64,000 nucleotides of DNA from JB111 sp049856175 (GCF_049856175.1 NZ_JBNDNA010000001.1:62001-126000), one strand, 5' to 3'. Counted from the stretch's first letter, positions 31,921-40,060 are shown. A program made the numbers and translations. Notes: generated by a model from the letters alone, not told the origin.

Positions 31921-32234
31921 ACGTCATGGTCAACACCGACGACCTCCGGAAGGACGCCAAGATCTGGCGAGGGTTCGCCGACGACCCGTTCGGCACCACC
32001 GCCTCCGAGGTCGACGGATTCACGATCCCGGACTCGGCCTTCACGGAGATCGGCGTCCGTGCCGGCGTGCCGGCCGCCTACGAGACGCTGCGACAGCGCG
32101 TCAAGGACCTGACCGCCGAGGGCAAGAAGTCGTTCACGGAGATGGCCGACACGCTCGACGACGCCGCCGACATGTACGACGAGACGGACCGGGAGATGCA
32201 CATCCAGTTCGAGCACGTCGACGTCGACGTGTGA
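31917..32234 (+). CDS. EspC/WXG100-like small protein with YxxxD motif
   Basis: A 105-residue, largely helical acidic protein, the size of ESX substrates. It starts MNVMVNTDDLRKDAKIW and has the helical segment YETLRQRVKDLTAEGKKSFTEMADTLDDAADMYDETD. Y87-D-E-T-D91 fits the YxxxD/E secretion signal that follows the second helix of type VII substrates, and W17-R-G19 fits WxG although it is closer to the N-terminus than usual. It resembles the EspC/DUF2580 group. It overlaps the upstream gene (ATGA) and is followed 46 bp later by the third gene. Confidence 0.75.
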   Translation: MNVMVNTDDLRKDAKIWRGFADDPFGTTASEVDGFTIPDSAFTEIGVRAGVPAAYETLRQRVKDLTAEGKKSFTEMADTLDDAADMYDETDREMHIQFEHVDVDV

Positions 32235-32280
32235 CGGCCGACGACCACCGACGACGATCTGCGAGAGGACCAGGACACAT

Positions 32281-33075
32281 ATGACAACAGCAGCTGAGGT
32301 CAGGGCAGCCTGGACGAGTGCGAGCGAGACGCTCAGGGAGGCCCGCGACCGCTGCCAGCCGACCATCGACTCGTGCCCCTTCGAGTACCGCCCGTACCCG
32401 GAGCGGCCAATCGCACCGACGAAGGAACAGATCGAAGAGCTCTTCCGGAAGATCGAGGAGCTCATGGAGATGCTCGGCGATCCTGACGCGATCCGCGACC
32501 TTGCCACCGACTGGCAGCAGTGGGGCACAGACATGGGGACGAACTCGGACGTCCTCGAGGCCGACTCGCTTCCGACCACACTGTCCTGGGGAGAGGGCGG
32601 GATCCCCTACCGTGCCGCGACCGAGACCAATCGGAACGCTGTCGGGACCACGCTCAAGGACACCGGCCACAAGATCCAGGAGGTCCTCGACGCGATCGCG
32701 GAGGACATCGACGACCTCCACCTGCAGATTCTCACCCTCGTCATCTCGCTCGGACTGACCGCCGGTGGCGTGGTCGTTGCCCTCATCGGCGTGGCGGGCG
32801 CCATCGTCGGAGTCGTCGCGGCGGCCCCGACCGGTGGACTGAGCCTGGCCGCCTCGATCATCGGGCTCGTGGCTGCGCTCGGCGGATTCGTCATGTCCGC
32901 GGCGGGCATCCTCAGTGCGGTTCCCACCGCGATCGAGATCGTCCGGACGGCGGAGTCCCTCGGCGCAGGTGCCAAGCAGGATCTTGAGGACGTCGACACG
33001 CACACCATCACCCCGTCCGAGCCCCTCAAGAACGGTGAGTGGCCGCAGGTGATCGGGACCGACGGATACCAGTAG
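32281..33075 (+). CDS. WXG-like membrane protein, candidate type VII secretion partner
   Basis: A 264-residue protein of unknown function. Residues 1-75 form a charged helix (EQIEELFRKIEELMEMLGD). LATDWQQWG (74-82) and LSWGEGGIPYRAATETNRNAV (from 101) resemble the W..G turn of WXG100 proteins. Residues about 149-225 are a long Gly/Ala/Val-rich hydrophobic block with room for three membrane helices, followed by a short tail (TITPSEPLKNGEWPQVIG). Such layouts (WXG/LXG-like head plus glycine-rich hydrophobic stretch) occur in type VII cargo and pore-type effectors, but no known toxin domain is visible. Third gene of the cluster. Confidence 0.72.
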   Translation: MTTAAEVRAAWTSASETLREARDRCQPTIDSCPFEYRPYPERPIAPTKEQIEELFRKIEELMEMLGDPDAIRDLATDWQQWGTDMGTNSDVLEADSLPTTLSWGEGGIPYRAATETNRNAVGTTLKDTGHKIQEVLDAIAEDIDDLHLQILTLVISLGLTAGGVVVALIGVAGAIVGVVAAAPTGGLSLAASIIGLVAALGGFVMSAAGILSAVPTAIEIVRTAESLGAGAKQDLEDVDTHTITPSEPLKNGEWPQVIGTDGYQ

Positions 33076-33099
33076 CCTCCGCGCGCCCGGGACGCGCTC

Positions 33100-33522
33100 C
33101 TACGGTGTCGGCTCCCCCGGCACGTTGAGCGCCCACATCACGCCGAACCGGTCGAACATCTGCCCGTAGTGGTCGCCCCACGGGGCGAGCTCGAAGGGCA
33201 TCTGGACCTCCCCGCCGGCCTCGAGCATCGCCGCACCCACGCGCTGCGCCTCCTCGACCGTGGCGAACGTCAGGAGGAACGAGTAGGCGGAGCCCCGGAT
33301 CGGGTACTCGTCGTCGTCGACGGCGTCCGAGCCCGCCAGGACGCCCGCGTCCGTGGTGAGGACGGCGTGCGCGACGGCGTCGGGGGGCATGTCCATGCCC
33401 GGCATCGGCATGTCCCCGTAGGTGATGATCTCGAGCTCACCGCCGAACAGGTCGCGGTAGTGCTCGAACGCCTCGCGGGTCTGTCCCCGGAACGCGATGT
33501 AGGTGGCGATGCTCGTGACCAT
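33100..33522 (-). CDS. VOC-family protein (PhnB/glyoxalase-like)
   Basis: A 140-residue vicinal-oxygen-chelate protein of the PhnB-like group: IATYIAFRGQTREAFEHYRDLFGGELEIITYGDMP, MPPDAVAHAVLTTDAGVLAGSD, and the closing WGDHYGQMFDRFGVMWALNV. Two beta-alpha-beta-beta-beta units normally form one metal site; this group is often demethylase-like by name but without proven activity. Convergent with the WXG-like gene. ATG at 33522. Confidence 0.9.
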   Translation of the reverse strand: MVTSIATYIAFRGQTREAFEHYRDLFGGELEIITYGDMPMPGMDMPPDAVAHAVLTTDAGVLAGSDAVDDDEYPIRGSAYSFLLTFATVEEAQRVGAAMLEAGGEVQMPFELAPWGDHYGQMFDRFGVMWALNVPGEPTP

Positions 33523-33726
33523 GGGTGATCTCCGTCGATCGGGCCGCTGACGGCGGACGCCGCCGGGGGAAGTGTGGCGGCTCCGGGCCTGGGGGCGCCA
33601 CCCCCTGGGCGCGTCGCTCCTCCACCCGTCGATGACACCCCTCCCGCGACGAGCAGCACCTCGCTAGCCTGGTCCTGACGGTGGGGCGCACCGGCGGCCC
33701 CGGGGAGCCGACGAGAGGGCACGACC

Positions 33727-34122
33727 ATGGACATCCGCTCGAACGCCGCGGCGGTCCGCGGGCCCGAGGACCGCTTCACCGGCGACGTGTGGCTGACCCC
33801 CATCACCACCGGTGACACGCCGTCGAAGGTGCACTCCGCCGTCGTGCGGTTCGCGCCCGGCGCACGCACCGCGTGGCACATGCACCCGGTGGGGCAGACG
33901 ATCTACATCACCGAGGGCCTGTGTCTCGTCCAGGTGGCCCAGGGCCAGGTCCAGGTGTTCCGCGAGGGCGACGTGGTCCGGTTCCACGGCGGGCTGTGGC
34001 ACTGGCACGGCGCCGGCCGGCACACGTTCATGAGCCACATCGCCGTCACCGACGGACCCGAGGAGGGGGCGGAGACCATGTGGGGCGCGCTCGTGGCCGA
34101 CACGGACTACAACCAGCACTGA
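33727..34122 (+). CDS. Cupin-fold protein of the TM1459/hydroxynitrile-lyase-like group
   Basis: A 131-residue cupin with a complete metal site: AVVRFAPGARTAWHMHPVGQTIYITEGLCLVQ (His, His, Gln/Glu) and FREGDVVRFHGGLWHWHGAGRHTFMSHIAV (closing His). It matches small cupins related to TM1459 and the cupin hydroxynitrile lyases. The true substrate is unknown. ATG at 33727 after GAGAGGGCACGACC. Convergent with the ABC-2 permease gene. Confidence 0.88.
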   Translation: MDIRSNAAAVRGPEDRFTGDVWLTPITTGDTPSKVHSAVVRFAPGARTAWHMHPVGQTIYITEGLCLVQVAQGQVQVFREGDVVRFHGGLWHWHGAGRHTFMSHIAVTDGPEEGAETMWGALVADTDYNQH

Positions 34123-34128
34123 GCCGGG

Positions 34129-34926
34129 TCAGTCGCGTCGGACCAGCGCCCGGACGGTGACCGCCAGCCCGACCACGCACCACACGAGCAGCACCAGGAG
34201 GTCGCGGCCGCTCGCGTCGTAGGACTCGGAGAGCAGGCCGGCCCGGACGAGGTCCCCGGCCGGCTGGACCGGGAGCACGGCGTGCACGTCCTGGAACCAC
34301 CCGGGCAGGCGCTCCGCGGGGAACGTGATCGGTGAGAAGAGCAGGACGAAGAACACGAGCACCTGGCTGATCACCTGGGCGAGCATCGGTGGGAGCACCA
34401 CGGCGACCGCGTATCCCACGGCCGTCGCCGTCAGCGCGGTGAGCATCGAGGCCAGGACCAGCACGGGCCAGGCGATCGAGTAGTCGAGGTCGAAGCGCAG
34501 CTGCGCGACGACGACGGCGACGGCGACGCCCGGCAGCGCCACGAGCAGCCACACGACCAGGTCGGCCAGGAGGACGAGCACGCGTGGCACCGGCAGCGCC
34601 CGCTGGTAGGTGAATGTGCCGTTCGACTTCGCCTGCGCCACGCCCTGCGGCACGATGACGAGCCCGACGGTCAGCAGCAGGACGGTCGGTGCCCCGGTCG
34701 AGAGGAACGCCGCGGCACCGCCGTCGACGTCGGGGATCAGCAGACCGAACCCGATGATGATGCCGGCCGCGAGGAGCGCCTGGACGACGACGATGAGCGG
34801 CAGCATCGGCCCCATCTGTGCCAAGGTCCAGCGCAGCAGGGTGGTGAGGACGGTCCAGCTGCCGGTGCGCGGCGGGATCTCGGCAGGCCTGCCGGCGGGA
34901 CGCTCGGTGAGGGCGGTGTCAGACAT
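34129..34926 (-). CDS. ABC-2 type transporter permease
   Basis: A 265-residue permease with six predicted helices (for example LPLIVVVQALLAAGIIIGFGLLI, VLLLTVGLVIVPQGVAQA, LVVWLLVALPGVAVAVVVA, VISQVLVFFVLLFSPITFP, and LLVLLVWCVVGLAVTVRAL at the end). It matches the ABC-2/DrrB class of drug or lipid exporters. The start at 34926 overlaps the ATPase stop by 8 nt. With the ATPase it forms an exporter likely repressed by the TetR protein encoded divergently. Confidence 0.92.
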   Translation of the reverse strand: MSDTALTERPAGRPAEIPPRTGSWTVLTTLLRWTLAQMGPMLPLIVVVQALLAAGIIIGFGLLIPDVDGGAAAFLSTGAPTVLLLTVGLVIVPQGVAQAKSNGTFTYQRALPVPRVLVLLADLVVWLLVALPGVAVAVVVAQLRFDLDYSIAWPVLVLASMLTALTATAVGYAVAVVLPPMLAQVISQVLVFFVLLFSPITFPAERLPGWFQDVHAVLPVQPAGDLVRAGLLSESYDASGRDLLVLLVWCVVGLAVTVRALVRRD

Positions 34927-35887
34927 GGTGGTCCTCCGTGGTGGTCGCGGCGTCGGACGTGAGGGCGAGGTAGGCGTCCTCGAGCGTGACCGGTGCGAGC
35001 GAGTAGCCGTCGATCCGGTCCTCGTCGCGCAGCCCGGTCGCCCAGGCCACCGCACGCTCGGCGTCGCTCGCCCGGATCGTCAGCAGGAGCCGACGTCCGA
35101 CGAGGACCCGCCGCGTGTAGGGGATCGCGGGAGCGGATCCTGTCGGGTCCGCACCGCCCGGGACGAGCGCGAGCTCGAGACGCAGGCTGGAGTCCTCGCT
35201 CCCGCGGATCCGTGCCGGCGTCCCGCTCCCGACCACGCGCCCGCGGTCGAGCACGACGAGCTCGTCGACCACCCGCTCGGCCTCGACCACGTTGTGGGTG
35301 ACGAGCAGGACGCCGACCCCCTGGTCGCCGAACCGCCGGACCGTCTCCCAGAGACGTCGACGGCGGGAGGCGTCGACGTCGTTGGTGGGCTCGTCGAGGA
35401 TGAGCAGCGGGACCGGCGCGACGGCGGCCATCGCGAAGGCCGTCAGTCGACGCACGCCTCCGGACAGCCCGGTGCCGTCGGTCGCGGTGCGCCGGGTGTA
35501 CCACTCGTGGAGGTCGAGCTCGTCGGCGAGGGCGTCGGCCGCGGCCCGCGCCTCCCGCGGCGCCATCCCCCGCAGGCGTCCGGCGATCTCGATGGCGGAG
35601 CGCGGGCTCAGGCCGTCGAGCGGCGCCTGACCCTGGCCCTGGAGCGCGACGGCGCGGCGGGCCGTCGCGGGTTGCGCGACGGCGTCGACGCCCGCCACGC
35701 GGATCGTTCCTGCGTCGGGCCGCAGGAGCCCGACCACCTGGGAGACGAGGGTCGTCTTGCCCGCACCGTTGTGGCCGAGGAGGCCGACGACCTCGCCGGG
35801 ACGGACGCGCAGGCTGACGGCGTCGTTCGCCACCACCTTCCCGAATCGCCTCGTGAGGTTGTCGAGCTCGAGCACGGCGTCGCTCAT
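34919..35887 (-). CDS. ABC transporter ATP-binding protein (DrrA-like)
   Basis: A 322-residue ATPase: Walker A GLLGHNGAGKTTL, Q-loop region VALQGQGQAPL, signature TGLSGGVRRLTAFAMA (LSGGV instead of LSGGQ), Walker B PLLILDEPTNDVD and the H-loop LLVTHNVVEAERV. The C-terminal 80 residues are an accessory domain as in drug-export ATPases. ATG 35887 is chosen because GGAGGAAG lies 6 nt upstream; an ATG at 35899 would overlap it. It is transcribed away from the TetR gene, with operators between. Confidence 0.93.
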   Translation of the reverse strand: MSDAVLELDNLTRRFGKVVANDAVSLRVRPGEVVGLLGHNGAGKTTLVSQVVGLLRPDAGTIRVAGVDAVAQPATARRAVALQGQGQAPLDGLSPRSAIEIAGRLRGMAPREARAAADALADELDLHEWYTRRTATDGTGLSGGVRRLTAFAMAAVAPVPLLILDEPTNDVDASRRRRLWETVRRFGDQGVGVLLVTHNVVEAERVVDELVVLDRGRVVGSGTPARIRGSEDSSLRLELALVPGGADPTGSAPAIPYTRRVLVGRRLLLTIRASDAERAVAWATGLRDEDRIDGYSLAPVTLEDAYLALTSDAATTTEDHHV

Positions 35888-35916
35888 GGCTTCCTCCATG
35901 GGTCGAACACATTCAC

Positions 35917-35965
35917 ATACCGTCAGTATTGCGATACTTACGGTATCTACGTACCGTCGGTACGT
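35917..35965. promoter_or_regulatory. TetR operator region: three TACCGT-type half-elements
   Basis: A 30-bp near-palindrome, ATACCGTCAGTAT (35917-35929), TGCG, ATACTTACGGTAT (35934-35946), matches at 12 of 13 positions. Directly after it a perfect 17-bp palindrome runs ACGTACCG-T-CGGTACGT (35949-35965). All three share TACCGT(C/A)(A/G)GTA. It lies between the divergent ABC exporter (start 35887) and tetR (start 35982), overlapping where both promoters must be, so it should serve as operator for autoregulation and exporter repression. Confidence 0.85.
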
Positions 35966-35981
35966 CAATTAGGTTGGGCGC

Positions 35982-36779
35982 ATGACGAGCGAGGAAGCGG
36001 CGGGCTCCGCGGGACGCAGGACGCGCGCGGCGCAGCAGGAGGCCACGCGGCACAACCTGGTCCTCTCGGCGCTCGCGAACTTCACCGAGGACGGTTACCA
36101 CGGGGCGAGCCTGGACAAGATCGCCGCCGACGCCGGCTACTCCAAGGGCGCGGTCTACTCGAACTTCGCCGGCAAGGCCGAGCTGTTCCTCGCGGTCATG
36201 GACCACAACATCGCCTTCGCCGACGAGGCCGCGTGGGACCCGCTCGAGCACCCCGGCCGGCACGGCCTCGAGGACCCGCCCTCTCCCGCGGACCCGGCAG
36301 GCCGGCGCCGACCGGACGAGCCGGCGGCGGCCGAGGCGGTGCGGGCGTTCGGGCTGGCCACCCTGGAGTTCATCGGCGCGACGGCCCGCGACCCCGCGAT
36401 GCGAGGGGCCATCTCCGAGCGGCTGGACCTCATGGTGACCATCTTCGATCGGTACGTCGCCGACCGGCGCCCGCCGCAGGAGGAGCTCACCACCGAGGAG
36501 GTCGCCACGCTGCTCACGGCGCTCGACCAGGGCGCGGCGGTCCTCGATCTCGGTGGTATCAGCATCGATCCCGCGGTCCTGCGCGAGGGACTGTCCCGGC
36601 TGATGGATCCGTGGGGATCGGGGACCTCCGACGGAACCGCCCGCGTGCAGCCGCCGCGCTCGCACGACGTCGCCGTCGTCAGCCGCCTCATCGCCGAGGT
36701 GCGGGAGGCCGAGGAGCGGCAGCGTGCGCACCGGGAAGGGGACGACGACCCGGGAGGCTCGGGCCGGGACGACGCGTGA
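35982..36779 (+). CDS. TetR-family transcriptional regulator
   Basis: A 265-residue repressor. The N-terminal DNA-binding domain is RHNLVLSALANFTEDGYHGASLDKIAADAGYSKGAVYSNFAGKAELFLAVMD (about residues 23-75, the standard TetR HTH). The C-terminal ligand domain is unusually long (about 190 residues), with a Pro/Arg insertion near 95-112 and an acidic tail. ATG 35982 lies 17 bp from a palindromic operator. It probably represses itself and the divergent DrrAB-like exporter, with an inducing lipophilic ligand (inference from context). Confidence 0.92.
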   Translation: MTSEEAAGSAGRRTRAAQQEATRHNLVLSALANFTEDGYHGASLDKIAADAGYSKGAVYSNFAGKAELFLAVMDHNIAFADEAAWDPLEHPGRHGLEDPPSPADPAGRRRPDEPAAAEAVRAFGLATLEFIGATARDPAMRGAISERLDLMVTIFDRYVADRRPPQEELTTEEVATLLTALDQGAAVLDLGGISIDPAVLREGLSRLMDPWGSGTSDGTARVQPPRSHDVAVVSRLIAEVREAEERQRAHREGDDDPGGSGRDDA

Positions 36780-36840
36780 GAGCGCCGGCCGACACCGGCC
36801 GGAGCCGCCCGGGTCGGCACCGGGCGGTAGCGTGCGCGCC

Positions 36841-37983
36841 ATGACGACACGCGTCGCCCGGGACCGAGCTCGCCGGATCCGGTTCGACGCCCACCTGCTG
36901 GGGGGCTCCACGCTGAGCCCCACCGAGGTCGTCGACCGGGCCGTCGCCCTGCAGGGTCAGGACCTGCCCGCCGTGCTCCGGGCGATCGCGATCCGGTCCC
37001 GTCCGGGCACCACGCTCGACGACGTGCGGGCCGCGTTCGACGCGGGTGCGATCGTCCGCTCCTGGCCCATGCGCGGGACGCTCTTCGCGACGACGCCGGA
37101 GCACCTGGCCACCCTCCTGTCGCTCACGGCCGAACGGATCCAGCGGGCGGACGGTCCCCGCCGGGAGGCGCTCGGCCTCGACGCGCACGTGATGAGCGCG
37201 GCGCGGGAGGTCCTCCTCGACGCCCTGGCGGAACGTCCGCACACCCGCGCGGAGGTCCTCGAGATGTGGAACGCCGCGGGGATCGCCACCGAGTCGGGAC
37301 GCGGGTACCACCTCATCGCCCACCTCGCGATCGACGGACACGCGCACTGGGGCGCGTTCACGGACGACGGTGCGGAGCAGCTGTTCACGCACTCCTCCAC
37401 CGCTCCCTCCACCGGGAGTGCGGTCACGTCTTCGTCCGCGCTCGACGGGCCCGCCGACCGCGCCGATCCCGACCGAACGCTCGCCCGGATCCTGCGCGGC
37501 TACGTGGCGGCCCGCGGACCCGTCACCGCGGCCGACCTCGCCTGGTGGACGAAGCTCCCCAAGACCCACGTCCTGCGGGCAGCCACGCTGGTGGACGATC
37601 TCGTCGAGGTCGACGTCGCGGGCGCGACGGCCTGGGTCCTGGCCGAGATGCTCGACGGCGACCGCGACGGCGACGCTCGGACCGCCCGGCCGACGGGCCC
37701 CACCGGAGACGTCACGCTCGTCCCCGCGTTCGACGAGTGGCTGCTGGGATACCAGGACCGCTCGCTCGTCGCGAGCCCGGCCATGCTCGACGCCGTGGTC
37801 CCCGGCCGCAACGGGGTCTTCCGACCCACGATCCTCGTCGACGGCGTGGTCGTGGGCACGTGGCGGATCCCTGCGTCGCGCGGGTCGCGCCCCGCCGCGC
37901 CGGTCGTGGAGCTGGTCGAGCGCGTCCCGGCGCGCACGAGGAAGTCCGTCGACGCTGCGCTCTCCGCCTGGCCCCACCGGTAA
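36841..37983 (+). CDS. Winged-helix DNA-binding domain protein (HTH_42/AlkZ-like family)
   Basis: A 380-residue member of the winged-helix family represented by AlkZ/YcaQ interstrand-crosslink glycosylases. Matching features are LQGQDLPAVLRAIAIRSRPGTTLDDVRAAF, IVRSWPMRGTLFATTPEHLATLL, RGYVAARGPVTAADLAWWTKLPKTHV, VTLVPAFDEWLLGYQDRS and GVFRPTILVDGVVVGTWR. The QxQ catalytic motif of AlkZ appears here as LQGQD, so glycosylase activity is possible but unproven. ATG 36841; the frame stays open upstream to 36724, but no conserved residues lie there. Follows tetR by 61 bp. Confidence 0.82.
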   Translation: MTTRVARDRARRIRFDAHLLGGSTLSPTEVVDRAVALQGQDLPAVLRAIAIRSRPGTTLDDVRAAFDAGAIVRSWPMRGTLFATTPEHLATLLSLTAERIQRADGPRREALGLDAHVMSAAREVLLDALAERPHTRAEVLEMWNAAGIATESGRGYHLIAHLAIDGHAHWGAFTDDGAEQLFTHSSTAPSTGSAVTSSSALDGPADRADPDRTLARILRGYVAARGPVTAADLAWWTKLPKTHVLRAATLVDDLVEVDVAGATAWVLAEMLDGDRDGDARTARPTGPTGDVTLVPAFDEWLLGYQDRSLVASPAMLDAVVPGRNGVFRPTILVDGVVVGTWRIPASRGSRPAAPVVELVERVPARTRKSVDAALSAWPHR

Positions 37984-38038
37984 CCGCAGCGCCCGTCACG
38001 ACCGGACGTGGGCGGAACGGTCGTGCACACCACCGCGG

Positions 38039-38902
38039 TCAGGCCCCCGGCGCGCGCAGCACGAGGACGACGGTCTGCTCGTCGTCGGACCATGGATCGT
38101 CGTCCGCGTCGTCCGCGTCGTCGGGCGCGAGCCCGGCGCAGGGAGCACGCTCGGGGAGCAGGCCGTGCGAGCGGCCGTGCTCGGCGGCCGGTTCTTCCTG
38201 GTCGCGGTGGAGCTCGACGAGAAGCACGCCGCCGGGGCCGAGCCACTGCGCGGCCTGCGTGACGAGTGCTCGCACGTGGTCGAGGCCGTCGGGGCCACCC
38301 AGCAGCGCCGCGTGCGGCTCGTGGTCGCGCGCCTCGTGCGGAAGGAGGTCGATCGCGTCGTCGGGGACGTAGGGCGGGACCGCGGCGACGACATCGACCC
38401 GGCCGCGCAGAGTCGCCGGGAGGCCCTGCAGGACGTCACCGCGTTGGATACCGGCGTCGGGTCCGAGGTTGGTCCGGGCGTGCTCGAGCGCGACGGGCGA
38501 AGAGTCCACGGCATGGATCTCTGCGGACGGCAGAGCCTCCCGTACGGCGCTGGCCACCGGTGCCACCCCGGAGAAGGCCTCGACGATCACGGGTGGACGG
38601 GCACAGGCCCGGGTGGACAGGACCTCTCGGGCAGCGTGCAGGGCTGCCGCGACGAGGCGGCGCGTGCGGCGGCGGGGGACGAAGACACCAGGGCCGACCG
38701 AGAGTCGCAGACCGCCGAACCGCACGTGGCCGACCACGTGCTCGAGCGGTTCACCGACGAGGCGTCGGGCCAGCATGCGATCGAGCTCTGCCGGGTGCTC
38801 CGCGCTGCCCCGCAGGATCTCGGCCTCCTCCTCGGCGAACACGGAGCCGGCGGTGCGCAGCGCGTCGACGACGGCGTCCCTCTCGCCCCGCAGCGCGGTC
38901 AT
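38039..38902 (-). CDS. PrmC-related putative protein-glutamine methyltransferase (TIGR03704-like)
   Basis: A 287-residue methyltransferase related to HemK/PrmC. The N-terminal helical domain ends in GEPLEHVVGHVRFGGLRLSVGPGVFVPRRRT, diagnostic of the family. The SAM motif I, DLGTGSG in PrmC, reads VEAFSGVAPVASAV, and the catalytic NPPY reads VPPYVPDDA. The following block (LLPHEARDHEPHAALLGGPDGLDHVRALV) fits the TIGR03704 subgroup of unknown substrate. The C-terminus has an acidic Asp-rich insert (DDADDADDD). The missing Asn makes methylation of release-factor Gln doubtful. Located next to tRNA-Ala. Confidence 0.85.
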   Translation of the reverse strand: MTALRGERDAVVDALRTAGSVFAEEEAEILRGSAEHPAELDRMLARRLVGEPLEHVVGHVRFGGLRLSVGPGVFVPRRRTRRLVAAALHAAREVLSTRACARPPVIVEAFSGVAPVASAVREALPSAEIHAVDSSPVALEHARTNLGPDAGIQRGDVLQGLPATLRGRVDVVAAVPPYVPDDAIDLLPHEARDHEPHAALLGGPDGLDHVRALVTQAAQWLGPGGVLLVELHRDQEEPAAEHGRSHGLLPERAPCAGLAPDDADDADDDPWSDDEQTVVLVLRAPGA

Positions 38903-38981
38903 CGGTGCATGGTGTCATCCCCGAGGGACAGGCTGGTGAGCGGACCGTCCGGTCACCGGCTGCTCTGCCGGCGGGACGTGG

Positions 38982-39054
38982 TGGAGCCACGGGGACTCGA
39001 ACCCCGAACCCCCTGCTTGCAAAGCAGGTGCGCTACCAGTTGCGCCATGGCCCC
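38982..39054 (-). tRNA. tRNA-Ala (anticodon TGC)
   Basis: Minus-strand cloverleaf: acceptor GGGGCCA with TGGCTCC (one G-T pair), D-arm GCGCAACTGGTAGCGC, anticodon stem CCTGC/GCAGG with loop TTTGCAA (anticodon TGC), T-arm CGGGG TTCGAGT CCCCG. No encoded CCA. Confidence 0.97.
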
Positions 39055-39153
39055 TCGTGGCCGGTGGAACCGGCCGGCCGACTCGTCGTCGGGCCGTGCG
39101 ACGAGACTACTCGTCGCGGATGCCGCCGGTCGGAACCGGCGGATGGTGCTCGG

Positions 39154-39321
39154 TCAGCCCTCGGTCGCCCCGGACTGCGGGTTGGGGCCGGGGCCCTCGG
39201 CGGGGTGGGGGTCGTCCGTGACCTCGGCCCAGATGGCCCGCTCCTCGCGGTCCTGCTGCACCTTGATCCAGACGGCGTACCCGGCCACCGCGGCCGCAAG
39301 AACGATCAGAACCTTCTTCAT
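39154..39321 (-). CDS. DLW-39-like small membrane protein, 55 residues
   Basis: Starts MKKVLIVLAAAVAGYAVWIKVQQDREERAIWAEVTDDP. It matches the actinobacterial DLW-39 peptides (a short basic start, one helix, then DLW.E.TD), which typically lie between the tRNA genes next to gyrA. Here the DLW triplet is AIW and a Pro/Gly tail of about 17 residues is added. The function is unknown. ATG 39321 with GGAGGACGTCC upstream. It may be co-transcribed with the tRNAs. Confidence 0.88.
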   Translation of the reverse strand: MKKVLIVLAAAVAGYAVWIKVQQDREERAIWAEVTDDPHPAEGPGPNPQSGATEG

Positions 39322-39357
39322 GGACGTCCTCCGGTGCCTCGAGCGTGGGTGGGACAG

Positions 39358-39431
39358 TGGGCCTGAATGGACTCGAACCATCGACCTCTTCCTTATCAGG
39401 GAAGCGCTCTAACCGACTGAGCTACAGGCCC
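39358..39431 (-). tRNA. tRNA-Ile (anticodon GAT)
   Basis: Minus-strand cloverleaf: acceptor GGGCCTG with CAGGCCC, D-arm AGCTCAGTCGGTTAGAGC, anticodon stem CTTCC/GGAAG with loop CTGATAA (anticodon GAT), T-arm GATGG TTCGAGT CCATT. No encoded CCA. It is located downstream of the gyrB-gyrA-DUF3566 group, as in most actinobacteria. Confidence 0.97.
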
Positions 39432-39559
39432 GTGCCCGGCTGAGCGGGCTCGACACGCACGGCGCGCCGACGTGCGAGTTTAGCCCACTCCCCGGCCGCT
39501 ACCCAACTCGTGAGGGACGCGCACGTGGTGAGTTCCCGCACGCTCGGCGACCGGGGGCG

Positions 39560-40056
39560 TCAGTCGTCTGTGAAGGTGACCGACAGGCCGCCGACCAGCG
39601 CCGCCACGAGGTTGTAGAGGAACGCCGCCAGCGCACCGAGCACGGTGAGCAGGAGGACGTCGAGCACCGCGATGATCGCGGCGAGAGACATCACGCGGTC
39701 GAACTCGAGCAGCTGCATGAGCTCGAGGAAGCTGGCCGATCCGATCGTGGCCAGGAGCTCCTCGATCTCCGAGAAGACGTACATCTGGTCGAGCACGAAC
39801 CACACGGTGGCCACGGCGACCACGAGCATGATGCCCGCGGCGATCGACAGCAGGAACGACAGGCGCATCGCCGACCACGGGTCGATCCGGGCCAGCGTGA
39901 GACGCGCGGTGCGCGCCCCGGCGAACCGCCCGGCAGGCCGTCCTCCCCCTCCGGAGGCCCGGGCGGCGCCACCACCCGACCGGGCGGACGCCTGGTCCTC
40001 GGGCGGAGGTGGTGGAGTGGTGCGGGACCGGCCTCCGTCGCGGGTCGATGCCTCGC

Positions 40057-40060
<4 letters not shown>
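39560..40060 (-). CDS. DUF3566 membrane protein
   Basis: A 166-residue protein: a 50-residue disordered Pro/Gly/Arg-rich N-terminus, then ARLTLARIDPWSAMRLSFLLSIAAGIMLVVAVATVWFVLD, an extracellular or interfacial helix (FSEIEELLATIGSASFLELMQLLEF) and a second membrane helix (AIIAVLDVLLLTVLGALAAFLYNLVAALVGGL). This is the DUF3566 family that follows gyrA in actinobacteria (CwsA-region genes). Function unknown. Its start overlaps the gyrA stop (ATGA). Confidence 0.93.
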
